DNA from: Micavibrio sp. UBA6212
GTDB lineage: Bacteria; Pseudomonadota; Alphaproteobacteria; Micavibrionales; Micavibrionaceae
Length of the DNA: 64,000 nucleotides
Reading direction: 5' to 3'
Assembly: GCA_002421905.1 (NCBI GenBank)
Contig: DISK01000010.1
Location: forward strand, 130,116-194,115
A program made the position numbers and the translations under genes. The notes beneath the pieces are model-generated. The model was given only the letters and a program-made list of their open reading frames with translations. It searched no databases and was not told the DNA's origin. Below, piece by piece: positions 1 to 9,736 of this stretch. The first letter of the stretch is position 1. Each line of letters begins with the position of its first letter.

Positions 1-371
1 TCATAAGCATAGGAAAGCAGCTCGAACGTATCTTTTGCCGGTAAATGGTACCACAACTGGGATCTTTGCCCGAAAACCGTCCCGATTTGATAGGCCATCT
101 GCCTGCGCTCGCTCCACGGGACAAAGCCGCCAATCTCGACATGGCCAGATTCTGGATGAAGAATTCCAGATAATATCTTGATAGTAGTAGATTTTCCGGC
201 TCCATTTGGCCCAACAAAAGCAACCCTTTCTCCCTCATTCAGACAAAAGGATATACCATCCAATGCCTGAACAATCTGATATTCAGGGCGAAACAAGGAT
301 TTGAAAAAACCCTCTTTCTTTCTCACCTTAAAACTTTTGTTTAAGGACTCTACAAAAACAGAAATACTCAT
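1..371 (-). CDS. ABC transporter ATP-binding protein, C-terminus beyond window
   Basis: The N-terminal 123 residues of an ABC ATPase are visible; the gene runs off the left edge. A Walker A motif, GPNGAGKST, lies near residue 60, followed by a Q-loop-like stretch (GTVFGQRSQLW). The leader MSISVFVESLNKSFKVRKKE followed by a paralogue-specific insertion resembles ATPases of ABC-2 type exporters (drug, polysaccharide or NatA-like). The ATPase would power a membrane partner encoded further left, outside the window. The ATG at 371 is the only sensible start. The signature motif and Walker B are not in the window, so the substrate cannot be assigned. Confidence 0.85.
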   Translation of the reverse strand, partial: MSISVFVESLNKSFKVRKKEGFFKSLFRPEYQIVQALDGISFCLNEGERVAFVGPNGAGKSTTIKILSGILHPESGHVEIGGFVPWSERRQMAYQIGTVFGQRSQLWYHLPAKDTFELLSYAY

Positions 372-520
372 ATTAGATTTATACAATTCGGCTGGGCAGA
401 ACGCAAAGCCGAACATATGAAAATGCAGAAAATAAACAAAATAGCCCTTAAAATAGCCGTATTGGTTTCTATAGAAATAAGCTATACTGATATTGTAATA
501 ACATCATTTGGAGAAACACC

Positions 521-619
521 ATGGCTAAATCCCAAGACACCAAAAAAGACGCAAAGAAAAAACCGCTTAAGACAGCAAAAGAGAAAAAATTGGCCAAACA
601 AGAGAAGAAAAACAAATAG
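521..619 (+). CDS. small lysine-rich protein (32 aa)
   Basis: This is a 32-codon ORF starting at an ATG preceded by TTGGAG at about 8 bases, a believable ribosome binding site. Nearly half of the residues are lysine, and there is no hydrophobic segment, so the product should be a disordered basic cytoplasmic peptide. I do not recognise a family. It sits alone between the ABC ATPase and tRNA-Ser(UGA). The RBS and the strong composition argue that it is real, but a chance ORF in A-rich DNA is possible. Confidence 0.4.
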   Translation: MAKSQDTKKDAKKKPLKTAKEKKLAKQEKKNK

Positions 620-693
620 GCCTCTAAAAACTCTGGACGAACGTCCACTAAAAATGTAAAAGACCCAATATTCAACCTGAATACTCAAACAGC

Positions 694-783
694 GGGTGAG
701 TGGCAGAGCGGTTGAATGCACCAGTCTTGAAAACTGGCGTGGGTGCGAGCCCATCGTGAGTTCGAATCTCACCTCACCCGCCA
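694..783 (+). tRNA. tRNA-Ser(UGA)
   Basis: A 90-nt class II tRNA. The acceptor stem GGGTGAG pairs with CTCACCC, followed by discriminator G and an encoded CCA. The anticodon loop CTTGAAA gives anticodon TGA. The long variable arm is typical of tRNA-Ser, and the T arm is GTGAG-TTCGAAT-CTCAC. It is intact and shows no sign of integration, unlike the second tRNA-Ser locus in this window. Confidence 0.97.
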
Positions 784-833
784 TTTCCTTACATGACGAC
801 TCTTGAACATTACACATCTTTTTCAAGACAATT

Positions 834-3800
834 TTAGGTCAGGTTCACGTATCGTTCCTGACATCCGTATGTCTTGTGAGCATAGCCAGAGCCATTTGCG
901 CCTACTCTCGTTTTCCCATCAGGCCCAGCCCCGAATATATCCCTCAACCAACTTGCTTTCCGAGCCTCTTGGGGAGCCACCACGATGGTTTCAACATCAA
1001 TAACAGTTTGGGCAGCCTGATTTTTTCTTTGAATCACAACATCGGCCCCTCCACTCGCTGACTGCATAGCTATAAAGGCCTGCCATTGAGCCTTCTCGAA
1101 AAGAGACATACCTTCCGTAATTTCATCCCGTACGTCTTTTGATAAATCTGCTGCTATATTTATATTTGGCAAAATGCCTCGAACATCATCTCTATCCAAA
1201 ATTCTGAAGAAATCTCCTAAGGCCAAAACACCCTTCTTCACTTCGACAAGGTACTGCGTATTCTGACCACTATTATGAAGCTCTTCGATTTTCTCTCCTG
1301 TGACACGGCCAAAAGATAAGGCAACATCTTCACCACGCATCGCCGCCCTAAAAACATCATATATGATGCCACCAAGCATTTTCTGCTCTTCTGGGGATGG
1401 GTCCTGCAGCGCCATGGCACCCGTATCGTAGATGCCAGCCCTATTTGCTTTTGTGTCCACAGATAATTGTGCGCCATGCCTATCATGATCAAACTTTCTT
1501 CCTGACAATATATTGGTCATCTCGAACAGAATATATGCTTTTGCGAATTGTTTTTTATACTCGATTTGTTCTAGAGTATCTTCAGGTAAAGCATTGAATG
1601 TGGGTCCATTGGCCCTATCCATGATAATCCAATTTTCACCTTTTGCTCTCCAATCCATAACTTTAAGAGAGAATGTTTCGGAACCGCTGATCAGGGTTAC
1701 ATTATCATAAATATCTTTAGCATATTCATATTGTTGCTGCCCCAGATCGTGATCTGTTTCTATTTCCGACATTCTGGCAGCCTGGATAACCATCTCTTGG
1801 ACTGCATGTGTCAGTTCTTGGTAACTTAATTTTGATGAGTCTTCATTTTCTCTCAGGTCATCAACCGTGGAGCGAATAACCCTGAAGCCTTTTGTTGCCT
1901 TTTCTCGCGCTTCGGGTTGCAACATTCTTAGAACTTCATCTTCGCCAAGAGCGATCGTTATATAGTAAGAAGCGGATCCCATGATCTCTCCGACATATTC
2001 ATTCTTCCAGAATTCTTCAGGGATATTCTCTGCTCTGATCCAGTCGTAAACAGTCCAACGCGCAGGCATGTTTGCTGTACCCTTAAGATGTTGTAGTTCT
2101 TTCCGAATAGATTCAGGGGTATCAGGATGTGATGCAATCGCCTGCCCCAATTTAATTTCTGCCGGCCCCATATTTTCAAGAAACAGCTTCAAAGCCTTGC
2201 CAACATTCCCTATATTCTCACCAATGTTTCTGTTGGCAACCATCATGGCGGAGAGAATCAGTACACGTTCATAATCGCTCCGCGACTTGATATAGGAATG
2301 CATAATATCACGAGCATATTTTGCCTCGACTGAATCATCATCAGGACGAATAATATTGTCCATGACAACATCGAACACTTGTTCCCAAGAATGTGCCTCC
2401 TCGTTTTGATCCACTTCCTTATTAACTGCACTTTTTAGCACTCTGGCAATGACAACAGCCCTTGCCTCCAAAGGAGCTGACCAGAAATTCTCATACAATA
2501 TTTTACACTTGCTAGCGTCGGTTTGCTTCAGAATTTCAGATAATTGGTCTTGATTGTCCTTATAATCTTGTCGCAAAGTAGCTTCAGTATAGCTACTTAT
2601 TACCTCGCAACAATCTTGTCGCAAAGTAGCTTCAGTATAGCTACTTATTACCTCGCAATCTGCCTTTTCACCCTTTGAGTTTAGGAACCTGACAAATCTA
2701 TTTGCCATCTCAGGATCTTTATCCATCCTCTCGGTCAAATAATCAACACCGATGCCATAGAGATAGCTGTAGAGCATATCATCCGAATTCAGAGAAACCT
2801 GCTGACACGCCTGCTTTAACATTTGAGATGTTTGTTCCTGAGATACGATCAGATCAGATACCCTGCGCAATAAAAGATATTTATCGGCCGCAGAAATTAA
2901 ATTGGAAAGCATCGCCCCTTGCTGTCCATGCTTTTTGCCAATATCCCATTCTTTTTCAGTACTATCATCCAGAGCATTTAGATAAACAGACAAACGCCGT
3001 TGATATTTTCGTGAGCTATCATCCTTGCCAAGTCTAGCAGACACATCCTGCGCGTAGATATCAAAGAGTCTATCCCGCGTTTCTGGATATGCGGCTCTTA
3101 TCTTTTTATCAAGCAGGATATAGAGACACTCGCTTTTCTTGCGACCGGATGGAATTATTTCGACTTTATTGAGGATGTCGTTTAGGATCTTATCTTCAAA
3201 TTGCTTATCATCAAGGAAAACATTCTTCGCCAGTACAAAGGCTTTTACATGATCTAGAGCATCTTGCGGCCAGAAAGAAGAATCCATCGACATAGATGAA
3301 AGTTTCTTTAAATTATCCCCTTCTTTAATCATCGTTCTCATATAGTAATATCTGGATGGATCAGATGAATACGATTTAGCTTTATAATGGTATAGTGAAT
3401 ATAATTTTACCATCTTCTCTAGGGCTTTATCTTCCCCTAAAGCCAATGACTCCGCTTCTCTAAAGAGGTTTTTTATATTTTTGTCCAAAAGATCCAGAAA
3501 TTTCTGGTGTTCCGGCTCTACCGATATCTTTTCTTCACTGGAAGAATATCCGCTAGTATATATATGTACGAGTATCCCTGCCATTTTATTGCGGACAGAA
3601 AACATTAAATCCATTGTCTCTGTAGCATTTTCAAATGACAGACCTTCATAATTCCATTCACAGCCAACCGCTTTTGATACCAGTGGAAGCAAAGTACTTT
3701 CTGTTATAAGCCTCTTATAGTTAGCATATCGCGCGCGAACAATTTCTCCAGAATCTTGACCGTTAGAGCTTCTGTCAACCTCAACTATTCTTGTTAAACT

Positions 3801-6527
3801 TACCAATAGGCTCCGTATATCTATACTGGAGCTGTTCTCCAGATATTTCATGGTGTCAAAAACATGCAGATACCAAGCATATTTATTATAATCTCTATTG
3901 CCTCCCTTATTCTTGTTTTCTTGAACAAAGGCTCTTAAAGATTCTTGTGTATTCACAGAACAATAACCATAGTTATTGGCAACAACTTTCATGGCGTCTG
4001 TTAACTCATAATTTCCAGAGACGACCTGCGCCGTTTGTTCTTCAAGAATACCAAGATAATCGCAGTAATATTCATATTGACTGGAATTAAATATCCGGAG
4101 GATAGCCCCTTTCTCGTCTTTGACAGCAAAATCAGCAAAAATACGTTCTTGTTCAGGCGTCAATCGTTGTAAATGATACCAATATTTATCTTTTTCAAAA
4201 ATGCTGAAAAGAAAATTGAAAATTAACTGCTCCGCCAGATCTTTTTTTGACGAATAAAAGTTAAGCTTTCTTTCAATAGGCTTTAGTTTTTTTTCCTTCT
4301 CTTCCCTTTCTTCTCTTGGCGCCTTCCACATTTCTTTTTGCAGCGCGCTACTTTTCTCCTTTAATGCCGCGTGTTCAGGGCTAACATCGAGCCATATATC
4401 GACCGCTCTTTTAAGAATAGCAAAAGAGGCCTCAAACATTATTTGTTGTTGTGTATTTTTTCTTGCGACCAATCTGTCCTTGAAGTCTTCCCCAAAATAG
4501 TCCTGAAATATAGGATTATCAAACTCGAAAAGTTCACGACTTACTGTGGGACGCCCCTCTTCAGAGCGCCCAGGGAGAGGGTTTTCTACACGAAAACTAT
4601 TTGGTATTAGCGAAAGAGAGTCTCTCTGCTTGCCGAAATATTTATCTCCTCTTTCTTCCTCTGGAAGAGCATTAAACATGGAAACAAAGTCATAAACTTT
4701 CTTTTGTACGATTGTATCAAAAGCATTTTTCAGTGTTTCATGCTTTCTGAAGTCTTGATCATCAATATTAACGGCTTCTGAACAGATTCTTTCAATGAGA
4801 GCTTCTTCATTATCAAAATAATTTCTGATGTAATCATAAGCGGCTAACACCACGTCACGGTTTATTGCGAAATCAACCTCATATCCGGGGACTTCCTCTG
4901 TGAAAACATGCAGCAATTCATCAACGCCATAACAGCTGTAATTCCCAATACGGATATAAGGTAAATTATGTGTAATTCTAAAATCTTCAATTCGTTCCCC
5001 AGCCAGAAACTTAACAACATGATCTTTAGCTCCAGCATCTATCTTTGCAACTTCAACCAGATTATTCCACAGAATGGCTTTTCCTACAGTTGGTTCACCG
5101 TAAGCACGCGCTTCGCGTGGGGCAGTACGAGATCTATGTGTACTAATCCCTGATAAATTATCGAGTTTTGCGGTATGGGTATTATATCCCAGTGTCCTTA
5201 TATCGCGCTGGATTCTGCTCAGCCTCTTAAACTCTTCGGTAGAAGATATAAATTGATCAGCGTTTGTCGCTGATTCTATTTCCTTTCTTGCCTTGTCAAT
5301 ATCAAGTTCAATTTGGGGGCGACAAGCCGGAACTTCCTCTTCGTCTCTTCTTTTATTCCAGCGGATAGTATGTTCACTCAATAGAGCAAAAAAATAGCTG
5401 TATAATATTCCGCTCGCCTCTAAATAGTTGATATCCCTTGGCATGGGATAACCGTGGCGCTCAATATGCTGATAGGCTCTGTTTTGTAGATAGACATTTA
5501 AATCTATTGCATTGATTTCGGCTGTATTGCTTTGATTTCCTTTCCTTTCTCTTCCTTTCCTTGCCTCATTGATAACGGCTTCGGCAAGATTTGCAATTTT
5601 CTGCTGATATTTTTTTTCTATCAAAGGGCCTCTAAAATAGTCAGTACCATCAGGATCTTCTTCATCCAATGAATCCATTCGGTTTCGAAAATAATCCTCA
5701 GGCGGGATATAGACTGATATATGCTCAATGCAATCCACAAGTAATTTGAGCTGCCCGAGAGGCTTCCTTCTTTTGTAATTATGAGCTGCAAGGAACTTAT
5801 CAATTGGATCGTCGTAACGTGCCTCAAAAGCTATTTTATCAATTTCCGTTGGTGTTCTCTCGTCAATGAGGTGCGATAACCTGGTAAGTGACGCTTCGAT
5901 TCCGGATTTTCTATTGCTATCACTCATATGAACATCAAGAATTGATGACCAGTCAACGCCTTCCTCTTTTCCATTTCTACTGGATTTTCGTTCATATCTC
6001 TCCTCTTCGTCCCTTTTTGCTTTCGCATGGGAAGCAATTTTCCCTGACATTATGAGAGCTTGTTTGGGGTCTCCTCCTGCATCATAAATGAGGTCAACAG
6101 CATGTAAGTCCGCAATTTCTTCCTCTCCCTTTGAATTATGTCTGATACCAAAATCTCGCATTAGCATGTGCGTCAACTCATGGCCCAGAATGAAATCAAG
6201 TTGGTCAAGATTATCAACCATTTCTACCAAGCCCCGTGTAATACAGATTACGGGTGTAGGTAGTGGATTTTTTATGTACCGGATTGTTTCATCACTGTGT
6301 CTTCTTGGTTTATTCTTGGGATGAAAGACATGTGCAAAAAATGCGTTTGGCGCATCAGTGTCAGAGAGAACAAATGTGACTGGTGTCTTTTTAAAATCAA
6401 TATACCTGCCTGCCAAGGCTTCTGCTCTGGCAAGTAAAAATTCATGAATTTTCTGACCTTCGGGAAGTTTATTATCAACGATACTGTATTTGACGAATAA
6501 ATCTTCTTCTATAAGTATTCCGCCCAT
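834..6527 (-). CDS. giant fusion: M48-like zinc peptidase plus UbiB/COQ8-like kinase fold (1897 aa)
   Basis: Seen: the N-terminus (residues 45-155) matches the M48 layout: a beta strand with NAFF, then ITRGLVEM, then HELTH (H116, E117, H120), then EEEIAD around residues 135-140 for the third zinc ligand. The C-terminal part (about 1450-1780) has the hallmarks of the UbiB/ABC1 atypical kinase family: IKLGQ (K1459-Q1462, the KxGQ motif), a GSASYY loop near 1517, ETD (1590-1592, the ExD motif), a catalytic-loop-like DRHGAQ (1682-1687) and YDTG (1700-1703) in place of DFG. The VAVK lysine appears replaced by arginine (VLRML) and the loop Asn by Gln, so catalysis is uncertain. The roughly 1300 residues between look helical and match nothing I know. 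No signal peptide or membrane segment is seen, so a cytoplasmic location is inferred, which is unusual for M48. A 16-residue exact tandem duplication lies near residue 1300. Function unknown. Confidence 0.85.
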   Translation of the reverse strand: MGGILIEEDLFVKYSIVDNKLPEGQKIHEFLLARAEALAGRYIDFKKTPVTFVLSDTDAPNAFFAHVFHPKNKPRRHSDETIRYIKNPLPTPVICITRGLVEMVDNLDQLDFILGHELTHMLMRDFGIRHNSKGEEEIADLHAVDLIYDAGGDPKQALIMSGKIASHAKAKRDEEERYERKSSRNGKEEGVDWSSILDVHMSDSNRKSGIEASLTRLSHLIDERTPTEIDKIAFEARYDDPIDKFLAAHNYKRRKPLGQLKLLVDCIEHISVYIPPEDYFRNRMDSLDEEDPDGTDYFRGPLIEKKYQQKIANLAEAVINEARKGRERKGNQSNTAEINAIDLNVYLQNRAYQHIERHGYPMPRDINYLEASGILYSYFFALLSEHTIRWNKRRDEEEVPACRPQIELDIDKARKEIESATNADQFISSTEEFKRLSRIQRDIRTLGYNTHTAKLDNLSGISTHRSRTAPREARAYGEPTVGKAILWNNLVEVAKIDAGAKDHVVKFLAGERIEDFRITHNLPYIRIGNYSCYGVDELLHVFTEEVPGYEVDFAINRDVVLAAYDYIRNYFDNEEALIERICSEAVNIDDQDFRKHETLKNAFDTIVQKKVYDFVSMFNALPEEERGDKYFGKQRDSLSLIPNSFRVENPLPGRSEEGRPTVSRELFEFDNPIFQDYFGEDFKDRLVARKNTQQQIMFEASFAILKRAVDIWLDVSPEHAALKEKSSALQKEMWKAPREEREEKEKKLKPIERKLNFYSSKKDLAEQLIFNFLFSIFEKDKYWYHLQRLTPEQERIFADFAVKDEKGAILRIFNSSQYEYYCDYLGILEEQTAQVVSGNYELTDAMKVVANNYGYCSVNTQESLRAFVQENKNKGGNRDYNKYAWYLHVFDTMKYLENSSSIDIRSLLVSLTRIVEVDRSSNGQDSGEIVRARYANYKRLITESTLLPLVSKAVGCEWNYEGLSFENATETMDLMFSVRNKMAGILVHIYTSGYSSSEEKISVEPEHQKFLDLLDKNIKNLFREAESLALGEDKALEKMVKLYSLYHYKAKSYSSDPSRYYYMRTMIKEGDNLKKLSSMSMDSSFWPQDALDHVKAFVLAKNVFLDDKQFEDKILNDILNKVEIIPSGRKKSECLYILLDKKIRAAYPETRDRLFDIYAQDVSARLGKDDSSRKYQRRLSVYLNALDDSTEKEWDIGKKHGQQGAMLSNLISAADKYLLLRRVSDLIVSQEQTSQMLKQACQQVSLNSDDMLYSYLYGIGVDYLTERMDKDPEMANRFVRFLNSKGEKADCEVISSYTEATLRQDCCEVISSYTEATLRQDYKDNQDQLSEILKQTDASKCKILYENFWSAPLEARAVVIARVLKSAVNKEVDQNEEAHSWEQVFDVVMDNIIRPDDDSVEAKYARDIMHSYIKSRSDYERVLILSAMMVANRNIGENIGNVGKALKLFLENMGPAEIKLGQAIASHPDTPESIRKELQHLKGTANMPARWTVYDWIRAENIPEEFWKNEYVGEIMGSASYYITIALGEDEVLRMLQPEAREKATKGFRVIRSTVDDLRENEDSSKLSYQELTHAVQEMVIQAARMSEIETDHDLGQQQYEYAKDIYDNVTLISGSETFSLKVMDWRAKGENWIIMDRANGPTFNALPEDTLEQIEYKKQFAKAYILFEMTNILSGRKFDHDRHGAQLSVDTKANRAGIYDTGAMALQDPSPEEQKMLGGIIYDVFRAAMRGEDVALSFGRVTGEKIEELHNSGQNTQYLVEVKKGVLALGDFFRILDRDDVRGILPNINIAADLSKDVRDEITEGMSLFEKAQWQAFIAMQSASGGADVVIQRKNQAAQTVIDVETIVVAPQEARKASWLRDIFGAGPDGKTRVGANGSGYAHKTYGCQERYVNLT
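2564..2658. repeat. 48-bp tandem duplication inside the giant gene
   Basis: Two head-to-tail copies with a 48-nt period, 2564-2611 and 2612-2658, identical over 47 nt. They add 16 residues in frame to the giant protein (the CEVISSYTEATLRQD block occurs twice). The absence of divergence points to a very recent slippage or duplication event. Confidence 0.95.
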
Positions 6528-6795
6528 GAGCCCACCCTTTATTTTGATTATAGAAAATACAAGAATGTGAGCCTGCCCACAAGAAAAATATTATGTCAAT
6601 GATTGGCCCGTCCTAAGTTTAGATTGGAGCATATTATTATCTAATTGAAATAATTATAAAAAATAACCAATTTTAAGAAGCTCAAGCAACTGCACTGATC
6701 CCCCTTGTTTATACATATCTATCCAGAAGGCCTATCTTCTAGCACCTTACGGGCTCATCCGTTATTTGGATTGTGACGGTTACTTCATTCCAAAA
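6528..6795. other. 268-bp intergenic region
   Basis: AT-rich spacer between the P-type ATPase stop and the giant gene start, both on the minus strand. It must hold the giant gene's promoter. I see no convincing -35/-10 pair, no terminator hairpin with a T-run and no repeats. The Shine-Dalgarno before the giant gene is weak (GGGTGGGCTC before ATG). Confidence 0.6.
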
Positions 6796-9531
6796 TCATG
6801 CAAGGGAATCCCTTGACGATCGATTGATTGCCTGAAGACGGAGGCGTATTTGCTTTTCCGTTTCAATTATGGCGAACAGTGCCATGCCAATCGCAATAAT
6901 AAGCACACCATCCCAGAACGGAATGGATTCAGTGGAAAACACGGCCTGCAGCGGTGGTAAATAGGTGATGGCAAATTGCGCCACAGTAACCACACTGACA
7001 GTCAACCATACCATTTTTGTACCACGCACGGATTTCCATGTCAGTGATGTACTGTAAATATTGCGGATAAAGAACAACTGGAAAATTTCCATCACCACCA
7101 GTGTATTAAGCGCAATGGTGCGTGCAAGTTCCAATGAATATCCGCGATCTAAGGCGTAAGAATAAATGCCGTAGACACCACAAAGAAACAACGTGGAAAC
7201 CAGCGCAATATGCCACACCAGCTCCCCATTGAGCAACGGCTCATCACGCGGGCGCGGTGGACGGCACATCGTGTTCTCCTCGGTTGGCTCAAAAGCCAAT
7301 GCCAAACCAAGCGTCACAGCAGTTATCAGGTTAACCCAAAGAATCTGAATGGGTGTAACTGGCAAAGTCATGCCAAAGAGTAGCGCCACAATGATGGTCA
7401 TCGCTTCGCCTGTGCTCGTAGGGATTGTCCAACTGATAACTTTCTTGATGTTATCATAGACAGTCCGGCCTTCTCGCACAGCGGCAACAATAGAGGCAAA
7501 ATTATCATCAGCCAGTACCAGTTCTGCGGCTTCCTTGGCGGCTTCCGAACCTTTTCTGCCCATAGCGATTCCTGCATCAGCCCGCTTAAGGGCTGGGGCA
7601 TCATTGACCCCGTCTCCAGTCATCGCAACCGTCATACCATGGGATTGTAATGCCATGACAAGGCGCAACTTATGTTCTGGACTGGTTCGGGCAAAAATAT
7701 CACAATCCAGAACCGCTTGACGCAACGAAGCATCATTCATGACATCAAGATCGGCACCGGTCATTACTTTATCGGAATTTTGCAGCCCTATTTGCTTGCC
7801 AATGGCAATGGCAGTTTTAGCGTGATCACCAGTAATCATCTTTACTCGAATACCTGCACTATGACACTCGGCGACTGCCACAATCGCCTCGCTACGTGGA
7901 GGGTCAATCATCCCCACCATGCCGATCAACGTTAGAGTATATTCTACATCGGAATGCTCCAGCACGGAATGCTCAGATTTCACTGACTTGACAGCAAAAG
8001 CCAAAACGCGCTGACCAAATGCGGCAATTTCTTCTGCCTTCTCATTCCAGTATCCTGTATTAAGAGGTTCTGTATTTCCATTCGCACTGCGCTGGTTAAG
8101 ACACATGGAAATAATCCGCTCAGGGGCTCCTTTGATATACGCAAAGGCATGCCTCTCGTGATCATGATTTAGTGTCGCCATAAAACGGTGTTTGGCATCA
8201 AAAGGGATCGCATCGGTGCGGGCCCATATCGATCGTTCGTTGCGAATATCTATATCCATTTTGGCTGCGAAGGCCAAAAGGGCCCCTTCCATCGGATCAC
8301 CTTCCACTGCCCACACACCGTCCTGATGGCGCAACTCGGCATCGTTGCAAAGCGTTGCTGCCCGCGCAAGCTCTTCCAAGACACTATGCTCTGAAGGAGA
8401 AACTCTGGCATCTTCCAGCATCAACGCACCTTTAGGCACGTAACCATCCCCCCCTAATGTAAACATATGCTGGTGTGTAAGCACCGATGCCACCATCATC
8501 TCATTGTGAGTTAGAGTTCCCGTTTTATCAGTGCAAATCACCGAGACAGCCCCCAAAGTCTCAATGGCGGGAAGTCTGCGTACGATGGCGTTACGTTGAG
8601 CCATGGACTGCACACCGATGGCGAGTGTAATTGTCAATACGGCAGGCAATCCTTCTGGGATGGCAGCAACTGACAACCCAACCACCGCCATAAAAATTTC
8701 GGTAAAATCACGATGTCCAACAAAGTATCCATAGGTCAAAAGCAATGCTGCAATCAGCACAATCAAAATCGTCAACCACTTGGCAAACACCCCCATTTGC
8801 GTCACGAGGGGCGTGGTGAGAGTTTCGACTTTGGAAAGTAAACCGCTGATGTGACCAATCTCGGTCTGGCCCCCCGTTGAAACCACGACACCTTTGCCCT
8901 GACCTCTGGCCACCAATGTACCAGAAAATGCCATGCACGCGCGATCACCAAGAGGGGCGTGTTCATCTACTGGTTCAGCATGTTTTTCCACGGGCACAGA
9001 TTCTCCCGTGAGAATTGCTTCCTGCACTAACAGGCTATGCGCATCAAGAAGACGAAGATCTGCGGGAACCTTATCTCCTGCTTCCAGTAAAACGATATCT
9101 CCCGGGACTAACTTCTCACCTTCAATGTTTATGCGTTTGCCATCACGAATGACATTGGCATGAAGAGACAGCATATGGCGGATGGCATCCATCGCTCTTT
9201 CCGCCTTGCCTTCCTGAATAAAGCCGATGATAGCGTTGACAATCACTACCGCCATAATCACGCCGCTATCAATCCAATGATCGAGCGCTGCCGTCACCAC
9301 CGCACATCCGAGTAAAACATAAATAAGGATATTGTGAAATTGCAAGAGGAAGCGCAAGAATGCGCTGCGCTTGGCTGCTTCCGGAAGACGGTTTGCGCCG
9401 TATCTATCTAGTCGAGTAAGCGCCTCAACATTGGATAGACCAGAAGCTGAAGCTCCGAATTTTTGGATGACATCTTCTTTTGATATACTGTGCCACGCGG
9501 GATGGATCTCTTCCGGCTGCTTGTTATTCAT
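6796..9531 (-). CDS. P2-type cation-transporting ATPase
   Basis: A 911-residue P-type ATPase using the ATG at 9531 (a GTG two codons upstream is possible). Seen: an N-terminal cation-ATPase domain; TGES in the actuator domain; PEGLP in membrane helix 4; the phosphorylation motif DKTGTLT with D335; TGDGVNDAPAL in the hinge; and a six-helix C-terminal membrane domain. The PEGLP motif and length place it with type IIA/Ca2+-like pumps such as PacL and CtpF. In the transport site the helix-4 Glu and helix-5 Glu are kept (TSTGEA), but the Asn of helix 5 is Ser. The helix-6 Asp is Ala (VNLITAV instead of the SERCA VNLVTDG), so classical Ca2+ coordination is incomplete. The transported ion is undetermined. 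It is upstream of, and co-directional with, the giant gene. Confidence 0.92.
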   Translation of the reverse strand: MNNKQPEEIHPAWHSISKEDVIQKFGASASGLSNVEALTRLDRYGANRLPEAAKRSAFLRFLLQFHNILIYVLLGCAVVTAALDHWIDSGVIMAVVIVNAIIGFIQEGKAERAMDAIRHMLSLHANVIRDGKRINIEGEKLVPGDIVLLEAGDKVPADLRLLDAHSLLVQEAILTGESVPVEKHAEPVDEHAPLGDRACMAFSGTLVARGQGKGVVVSTGGQTEIGHISGLLSKVETLTTPLVTQMGVFAKWLTILIVLIAALLLTYGYFVGHRDFTEIFMAVVGLSVAAIPEGLPAVLTITLAIGVQSMAQRNAIVRRLPAIETLGAVSVICTDKTGTLTHNEMMVASVLTHQHMFTLGGDGYVPKGALMLEDARVSPSEHSVLEELARAATLCNDAELRHQDGVWAVEGDPMEGALLAFAAKMDIDIRNERSIWARTDAIPFDAKHRFMATLNHDHERHAFAYIKGAPERIISMCLNQRSANGNTEPLNTGYWNEKAEEIAAFGQRVLAFAVKSVKSEHSVLEHSDVEYTLTLIGMVGMIDPPRSEAIVAVAECHSAGIRVKMITGDHAKTAIAIGKQIGLQNSDKVMTGADLDVMNDASLRQAVLDCDIFARTSPEHKLRLVMALQSHGMTVAMTGDGVNDAPALKRADAGIAMGRKGSEAAKEAAELVLADDNFASIVAAVREGRTVYDNIKKVISWTIPTSTGEAMTIIVALLFGMTLPVTPIQILWVNLITAVTLGLALAFEPTEENTMCRPPRPRDEPLLNGELVWHIALVSTLFLCGVYGIYSYALDRGYSLELARTIALNTLVVMEIFQLFFIRNIYSTSLTWKSVRGTKMVWLTVSVVTVAQFAITYLPPLQAVFSTESIPFWDGVLIIAIGMALFAIIETEKQIRLRLQAINRSSRDSLA

Positions 9532-9661
9532 GATCACCCCATATTTTTAGTTATTATGCGCGTCTTAGCACCTATCCCCAAAGAGGAGAAGAACAGATTA
9601 TAGTTGAAAAAAATCTTGGAGCAATTTCTTTGTGGAAAAACGGGGAGAGAAAGTCCTCTCT

Positions 9662-9736
9662 CTGAACAATACACTGAACACGTCAACTATTAACGTCCCA
9701 AAACCCAAGAAAAAGGCAAAAAAGACGCCTAAATAA
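9662..9736 (+). pseudogene. 3'-terminal remnant of a related tyrosine integrase
   Basis: The last 24 codons before a TAA at 9734 read LNNTLNTSTINVPKPKKKAK and onward. They align with the C-terminus of the intact integrase (LKNTLDASAINVRKPKKKAK). From 9687 the DNA is about 96% identical to 11165-11301, running through the stop, spacer, promoter and tRNA 5' half. Nothing upstream of 9662 resembles integrase clearly. This is best read as the tail of an integrase from an earlier element of the same family. Confidence 0.8.

Noticed and set aside
482..826. Open frame on the minus strand across tRNA-Ser(UGA)
   Set aside because: It runs through the complete tRNA gene and lacks coding character; it is a chance frame.
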